Below, in pieces: positions 18,973-25,642 of a DNA stretch of 26,922 nucleotides (its first letter is position 1; each line of letters starts with the position of its first letter). Source of the stretch: GCA-002779465 sp964596535 (GTDB taxonomy: Bacteria > Desulfobacterota > Desulfobacteria > Desulfobacterales > UBA2156); assembly GCA_964596535.1 (NCBI GenBank), contig CAZQUR010000036.1, forward strand, positions 1 through 26,922, in the 5' to 3' direction. A program made the translations under genes and the position numbers. The notes under the pieces are model-generated. The model searched no databases. It saw only the letters and a list, made by a program, of their open reading frames with translations, and was not told the origin of the DNA.

Positions 18973-19063
18973 AGTCCCCCCTTCTTTTTGTTTTTCATCA
19001 AAAATTTTCGTTTTTTTAATCAAATCACAACAGACCCAAGGCAAGTTGTCTCAAATTGGGTTC
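18973..19063 (+). promoter_or_regulatory. AT-rich spacer before the methyltransferase gene
   Basis: This short gap is markedly richer in A and T than its surroundings, with T runs at 18981-19017. It is the best place for a promoter of the downstream lipid-type genes. TTCATCAAAA (18994) and TTAATCAAAT (19016) are 22 bases apart, two turns of an 11-bp phase, but do not match the Pho repeats well. No firm -35/-10 pair was found. Confidence 0.3.
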
Positions 19064-19130
19064 ATGGGAGAACTCTTTCAGGCACCCTTCGGTGCGATGG
19101 TACAAACGCTTAGGAAAGATGTGGAAATTG

Positions 19131-19880
19131 ATGAAAAGCGCTTTTTTCCTCCAACACGGATGTTGTTGCCGGTCCGATGAAAAAATCCCCGGTTTTCGTC
19201 TCGATCCGGAAATGATCCGCAACATCTTTAAACACGCCAAGCCCTTGGGGCACCACCACAACCCGGAAGAATTGAACTTGGGATTCGGGTTTTTATACTA
19301 CTCCGTCGTCCGGATGCTGAGGCCCAAATATATCCTCGTCATCGGCTCCGGGTTCGGTTTTTCCGTGGTGTGTCTGGGGCTGGGACTCAAAGACAATGCA
19401 TCGGGCACTTTGGGTTTTGTGGATCCGTCCTACAGCCTTTTAAAGCACGGGCCCTTTAAAACCGTGGGCGGCTGCGGCAACTGGAAGGATCCGGAATTGG
19501 TGAAGAATCGTTTCCGGATCTTCGGCATCGATGCCTTGGTCACCCATTATAAGATGAAAAGTGAACAGTTTTTTCCAAGCTACAAGGACTTGAAACTGCC
19601 GAAGATCGATATCGCTTTCGTGGACGGAAATCACAGTTTCGAGCACGTGAAGTACGATTTTTTAAGTACCTTGAAGCAAACGAAAAAAAACAGCCTCATC
19701 TTTCTTCACGATACGAATATCTACGTGCGCGAGCTTCTGCGAAACGCAGGCGTGAAGCGTTGCCTGGCCCTGATTAAAGAAAGGCCCGACACCTTTGAAG
19801 TGTTGAATTTCACCTATTCCTCGGGAGTGGCCATGGTCCGCGTGCTCAAGGATGAGGCATGGAAGGCTTTCGAAGCGTGA
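19131..19880 (+). CDS. Class I SAM-dependent methyltransferase (type 24-like), 5' end uncertain
   Basis: The frame encodes a Rossmann methyltransferase: motif I is ILVIGSGFGFSVV, an acidic strand end follows at FVDPS, and IDIAFVDGNHSFEHVKYDF plus FLHDT match the Methyltransf_24 group, which acts on small or sugar-like substrates. From ATG 19131 the product is 249 residues. The frame is open back to a TTG at 19056, but its first 45 or so residues (HGCCCRS) look unlike protein. The frame starting at ATG 19064 gives plausible protein (MGELFQAPFGAMVQTLRKD) until a TGA at 19178, exactly where the methyltransferase frame becomes convincing. A one-base shift near 19140-19180 may therefore split the real gene. 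Its 3' end overlaps psd by 22 bases. Substrate unknown; methylation of a lipid head group or glycan is a guess. Confidence 0.75.
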   Translation: MKSAFFLQHGCCCRSDEKIPGFRLDPEMIRNIFKHAKPLGHHHNPEELNLGFGFLYYSVVRMLRPKYILVIGSGFGFSVVCLGLGLKDNASGTLGFVDPSYSLLKHGPFKTVGGCGNWKDPELVKNRFRIFGIDALVTHYKMKSEQFFPSYKDLKLPKIDIAFVDGNHSFEHVKYDFLSTLKQTKKNSLIFLHDTNIYVRELLRNAGVKRCLALIKERPDTFEVLNFTYSSGVAMVRVLKDEAWKAFEA

Positions 19881-20563
19881 CGGCGGCCGCGTCCTTTTTT
19901 TTTATTGCCGCCGTTTCCGGCTGGTTGTTTTGGCGGTATGTCTGGTTTTTCCGAAATCCCCGCCGATCGATTCCGGAAAAAGAAGGCATCTTGAGTCCCG
20001 CCGACGGCACTGTGGTCTACGTGCGGTCCGTGCCGCCTTCCGTTCCGGTGATATCCATCAAAAAGGACAGGCCGGTCACCCTGAAAGATATCGTAAAAGC
20101 GGATATCGCCGAAGAGAAGATATTGGTCGGGGTTTTCATGAGCCCCTTCGACGTGCATTACAACCGGTGCCCGGTGTCCGGAATGGTGGATTTCGTTCAG
20201 CATTATCCGGCACTGACGCACAATTATCACATGGGATCCATGCACTGGCGCGCGATTCTGAAACGGGTTCCCCTGTATCGAAACAGCCGCCACATCGTGC
20301 ACAACGAACGCACCGTAACGAAAATCCTGGGGGAATATAAAGACCTGACCGTTTCCTGTTACGTCATCCAGATCGCGGGTGGAAGCGTCCGGGGCATCGA
20401 AAGCCGCGTAAAGCCGGGGGACCGGGTGAAAGCGGGGGAGGTTTTCGGCATGATCCGGATCGGTTCTCAGGTGGACGTGGTGATATCCAAGATCCCGGGC
20501 ATGAGGATGTGCGTAAAGCCAGGGGACCGGGTGAAAGCGGGCGAAACCCTGTTGATTGTGTAG
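19859..20563 (+). CDS. psd: Phosphatidylserine decarboxylase-family pyruvoyl enzyme (short type)
   Basis: This 234-residue protein should decarboxylate phosphatidylserine (or a related seryl-lipid) to the ethanolamine lipid at the membrane. An N-terminal hydrophobic helix (8-28) is followed by FFRNPRR, the LSPADG motif (45-50, catalytic Asp49) and MSPFDVHYNRCPVSG (94-108, His100). Near the C-terminus IGSQVDVV contains the Gly202-Ser203 self-cleavage site that generates the pyruvoyl group, replacing the LGST of E. coli Psd; this is the normal form in the short class. The gene overlaps the methyltransferase by 22 bases and sits 43 bases before the PHP-GT start. No phosphatidylserine synthase is in the window. 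A nearly identical 35-bp DNA sequence occurs twice in its 3' end. Confidence 0.9.
   Translation: MEGFRSVTAAASFFFIAAVSGWLFWRYVWFFRNPRRSIPEKEGILSPADGTVVYVRSVPPSVPVISIKKDRPVTLKDIVKADIAEEKILVGVFMSPFDVHYNRCPVSGMVDFVQHYPALTHNYHMGSMHWRAILKRVPLYRNSRHIVHNERTVTKILGEYKDLTVSCYVIQIAGGSVRGIESRVKPGDRVKAGEVFGMIRIGSQVDVVISKIPGMRMCVKPGDRVKAGETLLIV
20406..20545 (+). repeat. Intragenic direct repeat in psd (35 bp, two copies)
   Basis: Positions 20406-20440 and 20511-20545 match at 32 of 35 bases and are offset by exactly 105 bases (35 codons). Each encodes VKPGDRVKAGE in frame, flanking the catalytic Gly-Ser site. PSD proteins naturally have two similar beta-hairpins here, so protein-level similarity is expected; near identity of codons is not. 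Confidence 0.75.
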
Positions 20564-20606
20564 ACCACAGCGAAGATGCACGGTTCAAGGGAGGAGGTCG
20601 ACGAAA

Positions 20607-23057
20607 ATGAAGCGGATTTTACTAAAGGCCGATCTGCATGTGCATTCAAAGTTTTCCACCCGTCCGTCGGAATGGATTCTGAGAAAACTGGGGTGTGCGG
20701 AAAGCTATACGGAACCGTTGCGATTGTATGAAATCGCCAGATCCCGGGGAATGGACCTGGTCACGATTACGGATCACAACACCCTTTCCGGGAGTCTGGA
20801 GATCGCCCATCTCGAACATACCTTCATCAGCGAGGAGATCACGGCTTACTTTCCGGAAGACCGGTGCAAGCTCCACGTGCTTGCGTTCGGGCTCACCGAA
20901 GCCCATCACGAGGACATTTCCCGGTGCCGGGAAAATGTCTTTGATCTCGTCCGGTATCTTGATGAAAAGGAGATTCTTTATGCGGTGGCGCATCCCCTCT
21001 ACGCGATCAATGAACGGCTGACGCCGGTTCATGTGGAGCGAATGCTGGTCCTGTTTCAAAACTTTGAATTGAACGGTTCCCGGGACGATTTTCAAAACGA
21101 TATTTTGAAAAAAATTCTTTCCAGCCTGGAAAAAGAAGACATCGACCGGTTGGCCGACAAAAACGGTCTGACCCCCGCGTATCCCTTTCCTTGGAAGAAA
21201 AACCTCATCGCCGGATCGGACGATCATTCCTCATTGAACATCGCCATGAATTACACGGAGGTCCACGGTGCGGATTCCATCGAGACCTTTTTTGCCGGTA
21301 TTCGAGAAGGAACAGCCCATGCCAACGGACTGGCCGCGTCTCCCAAGACCCTTGCCCATAACATCTACAGCATTGCGTACCAATTTTACAACAGCCGTTT
21401 TGATCTCGAACAATACGTGGGAAAAGATCTTTTAATGCGATTCATCCACCGTGCCTTGACCCTTGCCGAGAGGGAAGAAGAAGGCCTCGTGGGCAGAATT
21501 CGAAAAGTCTTGGGATACCGCAAACCGTCCGCCGCCTTCGAAGCGTCGTCCAAAGGCGTCCAGGCGCTCTTTCAGCGGGAAGCCAAGCGCATTCTGACAA
21601 CGGATGCCAACATGAAACGCCTCTTGAGTCGGCCCTTGAATCCGCCCGGGGAAATGGAGGAGGCGTGGTTCGAGTTTGTGAATCAACTCGCCGAAAAGAT
21701 ATTGAAACTCTTTGCCGATTCCGCGCTGATCAATTTATCCGGAGCGAACCTGTTCGATCTGTTTCACACCCTTGGGTCCGCCGGGTCCCTGTATACCATG
21801 CTGGCGCCCTATCTGGTTTCGTATACCGTATTTGCCAAGGACCGCCGTTTCTGCCGCCGCTGCCGGGATATTTTCACCCGAAAAGAGACGAACGCGAAAG
21901 ATCACCGCCTCAACGTCGCGCACTTCACCGACACATTCCACGATGTCAACGGCGTGGCGTTGACATTGAGAATGCAGGTGGAAACGGCAAAACGCACCCA
22001 TAAGCAGTTGACCATGATTACGTGCGGCCCGCCCGTGGATTCCGAACATGTGGTCAACTTCGAGCCCATCGGCACTTTCGAGATGCCGGAATACCCCGGC
22101 ATGAAGCTTTACTACCCGCCCTTATTGCGGATGCTGGATTACTGTTATGAGAAAGGGTTCACGCATATTCATTCGGCGACACCCGGCCCCATCGGGATCG
22201 CCGCACTGATCATCGCCCGCATCTTGAACCTCCCCGTATTCGGTACGTACCACACGGATCTCCCCCGCTATGTGGACCAATTGACGGAAGATACCGCCAT
22301 GAGCGAAATCTGTTGGCGGTATTCCGTATGGTATTACAACCAGATGGACGCCGTTTACGCCCCGTCTCATGCCACGGGGGACGAGTTGGTATCCAAGGGC
22401 GTGAAAAAGGAAAAAGTGCGGTTTTATCCGCGCGGTATCGATATCGAACGGTTTCATCCCTCAAAACGAAACGGGTTTTTTGAAAACCGGTACGCTTCGA
22501 AAACGGACCTTGTGAAACTCCTCTACGTGGGTCGTATTTCAAAAGAGAAAAATTTGCTGGATCTGGTGGAAATCTGCCGGAGGCTTCATCATACCCGCCG
22601 GGATTTTCATGTTTACATCGTCGGGGACGGACCCTTCATGAAATCCTTGAAAGAGGCTTTTCGATCTCTGCCCGCCACGATGACCGGATTCCTGGAAGGG
22701 GATGCACTGGCCCAGGCGTATGCCTCAAGCGATATCTTCATCTTTCCTTCCACCACCGATACCTTCGGCAACGTGGTATTGGAGGCCCAGGCCGCCGGGG
22801 TGCCGGTCATCGTCACCGACGAGGGCGGTCCCAGGGAAAATCTTTTGGACAAAAAGACAGGATACATCGTACCGGCGGGAGATATCGATGCTTTCGTGGA
22901 AAGGATCCGGCTCCTCATGGACAACGCACCCCAAAGGATCGAAATGGGGCGAAATGCGCGTCGGTACGTGGAAAACCGGTCCTTTGACGCCGCGTACATC
23001 AAGTTGTGGGAAAGCTACAAAGAGATCCCTGTCCCGGTCGCAGAGGAACCGGCATAA
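20607..23057 (+). CDS. PHP-domain phosphoesterase fused to GT4 glycosyltransferase
   Basis: This 816-residue fusion has two recognisable enzymes. The N-terminal PHP domain (about 1-255) retains metal ligands typical of the fold: H11xH13, TDH (55-57), E76/E77, H90, AHP with H129, and SDDH (204-207). A helical linker of unknown fold (about 256-430) includes CRRC at 416-419. The C-terminal GT4 glycosyltransferase starts at HFTDTFHDVNGVA (439-451), has the acceptor-side FGTYHTD, then LLYVGRISKEKN (638-649), VGDGP and the nucleotide-sugar site STTDTFGNVVLEA (715-727) with a D-x7-E pair. The GT resembles mannosyl-, glucosyl- and sulfoquinovosyl-type lipid transferases. GGGAGGAGG lies about 9 bases before ATG 20607, so I reject the 17-codon upstream extension. 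Likely role: cleave a phosphoester and glycosylate a lipid acceptor; exact substrates are inferred only. Confidence 0.88.
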   Translation: MKRILLKADLHVHSKFSTRPSEWILRKLGCAESYTEPLRLYEIARSRGMDLVTITDHNTLSGSLEIAHLEHTFISEEITAYFPEDRCKLHVLAFGLTEAHHEDISRCRENVFDLVRYLDEKEILYAVAHPLYAINERLTPVHVERMLVLFQNFELNGSRDDFQNDILKKILSSLEKEDIDRLADKNGLTPAYPFPWKKNLIAGSDDHSSLNIAMNYTEVHGADSIETFFAGIREGTAHANGLAASPKTLAHNIYSIAYQFYNSRFDLEQYVGKDLLMRFIHRALTLAEREEEGLVGRIRKVLGYRKPSAAFEASSKGVQALFQREAKRILTTDANMKRLLSRPLNPPGEMEEAWFEFVNQLAEKILKLFADSALINLSGANLFDLFHTLGSAGSLYTMLAPYLVSYTVFAKDRRFCRRCRDIFTRKETNAKDHRLNVAHFTDTFHDVNGVALTLRMQVETAKRTHKQLTMITCGPPVDSEHVVNFEPIGTFEMPEYPGMKLYYPPLLRMLDYCYEKGFTHIHSATPGPIGIAALIIARILNLPVFGTYHTDLPRYVDQLTEDTAMSEICWRYSVWYYNQMDAVYAPSHATGDELVSKGVKKEKVRFYPRGIDIERFHPSKRNGFFENRYASKTDLVKLLYVGRISKEKNLLDLVEICRRLHHTRRDFHVYIVGDGPFMKSLKEAFRSLPATMTGFLEGDALAQAYASSDIFIFPSTTDTFGNVVLEAQAAGVPVIVTDEGGPRENLLDKKTGYIVPAGDIDAFVERIRLLMDNAPQRIEMGRNARRYVENRSFDAAYIKLWESYKEIPVPVAEEPA

Positions 23058-23071
23058 GCCGGGGCGTTGTC

Positions 23072-24943
23072 ATGGAAGAAAGAGGAGGACGGATCAAAGC
23101 AAAAGGCCGGACGGTGCGGGAAACCGGAAACCGCACCTGGGTGGATTTTGAGTCGCATATGGACCCTACCTTTTTCAAAAGCTGCGCTTTTCTGCTGAAA
23201 AAGCCCATGGAGGCGTTCTTGAAAAAGGAACGCCTCGTTAAAATTTACGGTGAGATCAAAGGGGCGGATGAAGGGGCGACATTCGTCGAACGCGTGTTGG
23301 ACCGCCTCCGCATCCGTATCGATGTCGCAAAAGAAGACGTCCGCCGTATCCCTTCCACGGGACCGGTGGTGGTGGTTTCGAATCATCCCTTTGGCGCCCT
23401 GGACGGGCTGATATTGGTGCACTTGCTCGCATCGGTGCGGCCGGATGTGAAGGTGCTGGCCAATGCTCTCTTATCCGACATTCCCGAGATAAAGAAAATG
23501 CTCATTCCCGTCGATCCGTTCGAAGGCCCCGGGCGCATCCGAAAAAACGTAAAGCCGGTTCGAGAGGCCATCGGGGCTCTGCGGCGGGGCGAAATGGTTT
23601 GCACTTTTCCCGCCGGCGAAGTGGCCCATTTTCAGTTGAAAAAGATGAAAATCGATGAATCCCGATGGAGTCCCCTGGTCGCCCGTATGGTGCGACGATC
23701 CCGGTCGTCGGTGCTCCCCGTTTTTTTTAACGGGACCAACAGCCTCTTGTTCCATCTTCTCGGGCTCGTCCATTCCCGAATCCGTACCGCCATGCTGCCC
23801 GGCGAGATCCTCAAGAAGGCGAACATGACCGTTCGCATGGCCATCGGCAAGCCCTTGGAATTTGAAAGCATGGCGCAATTTTCCGATGACGCGTCGCTGA
23901 TGGCGTACCTTCAACTGAAAATCGCGCTTTTAAAAGAACGGCGTGGATGTGAAAAGAAAAATCCGCGGAAGTGCTTCCGCTTCCCAAGGGGAAGCGTGCA
24001 GCCGGTGGCGGGACCCGTATCCCCTTCCGTACTCCTCGAAGACATCGAAAAACTCCCCGAAGAAAGCTTGATGTTGAAAAGCCGTCAGTATCGCGTCTTT
24101 TGGACAAAGAGCGACATGATTCCGAATGTCTTAAATGAAATCGGCCGCCTCCGGGAAATGACCTTCCGCAGTGTCGGTGAGGGGACCGGAAAGGCATTGG
24201 ATATCGATCGATATGACGCCCATTATCATCATCTTTTTCTTTGGGATGACAAGGAGAAGGCCCTCGCCGGGGCGTATCGGATGGGGTTTTCCGATGAAAT
24301 CTTGCAGGCGCACGGCGTGGGCGGTTTTTATTCGCGTTCTCTTTTCGATTTCAAACCGGCGTTTATAGACAAGATCCACCCGGCCGTGGAACTGGGAAGA
24401 TCCTTCGTCCAGCAGGAGTATCAACGAAGCTATCATCCCTTGATGCTTCTGTGGAAAGGGATCGGGCATGTGATCTCCCGGTATCCGGTCTACAAAAGGC
24501 TTTTCGGACCGGTCAGTATTACCGATGATTATCAGGCCGTTTCACGGCAGTTGATCGTCGCTTTCATGAAAGCCAATGCTTTCGATGCTCAAATGGCCGC
24601 CGGCATCCGGGGGCGGCATATCCCGAGGGCGCCTTTATTAACGGGGCGGACGGTGAAACGCGCGGTGTCTTATCTGGACGATCTTCAGGCGCTTTCCGAT
24701 ACGATCTCGGAGATCGAACGCGGCCAGGTCGGCATTCCGATTCTCCTGAAGCACTATATGAAGCTGGGAGGCCGCATACTCGGTTTTAATCGGGACCCGA
24801 ATTTCAACAATGCGCTGGATGTGCTGATCCTGGTGGATTTGACAATTACGGATCCAAAGATTCTGGCGCGATACATGGGCGAGACTTCGGTGGATGCCTT
24901 CCTGCGGTATCATCGAGAAGGGGAACTGGAACAATGCGCCTGA
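23072..24943 (+). CDS. Bifunctional acyltransferase, PlsC-like plus GNAT N-acyltransferase (OlsF-like)
   Basis: This 623-residue protein joins two acyltransferases. The N-terminal half (about 90-290) is PlsC-like: SNHPFGALDG (103-112) holds the catalytic His105 and Asp111 in the H-x5-D spacing of the hemolysin/OlsF branch, followed by TFPAGEV (178-184). The second half (about 335-525) is an N-acyl-amino-acid synthase GNAT domain with LREMTFRSVGEGTGKA (360-375), DAHYHHLFLWD and ELGRSFVQQEYQR (440-452). This order matches bacterial OlsF, which N-acylates and then O-acylates ornithine to make ornithine lipid. Glycine or another amino acid is possible. A further approximately 95-residue C-terminal tail resembles the end of such proteins. 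It starts 14 bases after the PHP-GT stop, so the two are probably cotranslated. The ribosome-binding site is weak. Confidence 0.85.
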   Translation: MEERGGRIKAKGRTVRETGNRTWVDFESHMDPTFFKSCAFLLKKPMEAFLKKERLVKIYGEIKGADEGATFVERVLDRLRIRIDVAKEDVRRIPSTGPVVVVSNHPFGALDGLILVHLLASVRPDVKVLANALLSDIPEIKKMLIPVDPFEGPGRIRKNVKPVREAIGALRRGEMVCTFPAGEVAHFQLKKMKIDESRWSPLVARMVRRSRSSVLPVFFNGTNSLLFHLLGLVHSRIRTAMLPGEILKKANMTVRMAIGKPLEFESMAQFSDDASLMAYLQLKIALLKERRGCEKKNPRKCFRFPRGSVQPVAGPVSPSVLLEDIEKLPEESLMLKSRQYRVFWTKSDMIPNVLNEIGRLREMTFRSVGEGTGKALDIDRYDAHYHHLFLWDDKEKALAGAYRMGFSDEILQAHGVGGFYSRSLFDFKPAFIDKIHPAVELGRSFVQQEYQRSYHPLMLLWKGIGHVISRYPVYKRLFGPVSITDDYQAVSRQLIVAFMKANAFDAQMAAGIRGRHIPRAPLLTGRTVKRAVSYLDDLQALSDTISEIERGQVGIPILLKHYMKLGGRILGFNRDPNFNNALDVLILVDLTITDPKILARYMGETSVDAFLRYHREGELEQCA

Positions 24944-24961
24944 CGCCAAAGGAGGAACCGG

Positions 24962-25429
24962 CTAGGGTCCGGAACCGATCATCGGATTCGTTTGGTTTCT
25001 TCGATACCGGGCCACCATCGACAGCGCCAGCGCGTATCCGGCAAGCGCCAGTGGCAATCCCAGCACGGCTCCGCCGAGCAGCAGATTAAAGAAGTGATCG
25101 GGTGTTGTGGCCAGGAATTTGAGAGCGTTTTCCACACGGACGTTTTCCCAGGAAAAACCGGTTCCGTTTCGGCCCGTAAGTGTTTTTCCGACCCAGTAAT
25201 TGAGGGGATAAATCATCGGGGCCGTAAAAGGATTGGTGATGCAAACGCCGATGACGGCAGCGGTCCTGCTCCAGCGGGTCAGGGAAGCGATAAGCAGGGC
25301 GGAAAGGATGTGGAATCCAAACCATGGGGTCATCCCGATGAAAATGCCCGCGGCAAAACCGCGGGCAATCTTTTTGGGATTTCCGTCCATGCGGGAAAGC
25401 TTTTCCGTCAGACGAACGCCTATTTTCAT
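24962..25429 (-). CDS. DUF2062 family membrane protein
   Basis: This small inner-membrane protein of about 155 residues carries the DUF2062 pattern: PKKIARGFAAGIFIGMTPWFGFH, a helix (about 38-50), GVCITNPFTAPMIYPLNYWVG in the centre and a C-terminal helix rich in Leu and Ala (about 115-140). The function of the family is unknown; members are often encoded near glycosyltransferase and envelope genes. Translation is taken from ATG 25429, with GGGA 5 bases before it; ATG 25435 is equally possible, and the frame reaches a TTG at 25477. It converges on the acyltransferase gene with an 18-base gap and diverges from the PIN-PhoH gene. Confidence 0.82.
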   Translation of the reverse strand: MKIGVRLTEKLSRMDGNPKKIARGFAAGIFIGMTPWFGFHILSALLIASLTRWSRTAAVIGVCITNPFTAPMIYPLNYWVGKTLTGRNGTGFSWENVRVENALKFLATTPDHFFNLLLGGAVLGLPLALAGYALALSMVARYRRNQTNPMIGSGP

Positions 25430-25642
25430 AATCATCCCGGTGCATTTGTAAAAGACTCCGGTGGGGTGCCGGTGCAAAGCAAAATTTCCATCACGGTGCC
25501 GGTAAATATCCCTTTCTATTATGTGGAGATTCGGAAATCATTCAGAAGGCATGATTTTTATATTCTTTCCATGAAGCATGGCGCATTCCGGACCCCATAC
25601 CCGGAACAAAGACGCCAATGCATGCAAGAAAGGAAAACGTCC
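25430..25642. other. Divergent spacer between DUF2062 and PIN-PhoH genes
   Basis: About 210 bases. TATTAT near 25517 and TATATT near 25558 could be -10 boxes for the rightward gene, but no -35 at a proper distance is convincing. TTAACA-type phased repeats, as before phoB and pstC, are absent. Nothing else is recognised. Confidence 0.4.

Noticed and set aside
18994..19025. TTCATCAAAA and TTAATCAAAT, 22 bases apart, as a Pho box before the lipid genes
   Set aside because: The units differ from TTAACA/CTAACA, the intermediate 11-base position does not match, and there is no -10 at the 7-base distance seen at phoB and pstC.
25478..25642. Pho box upstream of the PIN-PhoH gene
   Set aside because: No phased TTAACA-like units were found, despite the family name suggesting phosphate control.
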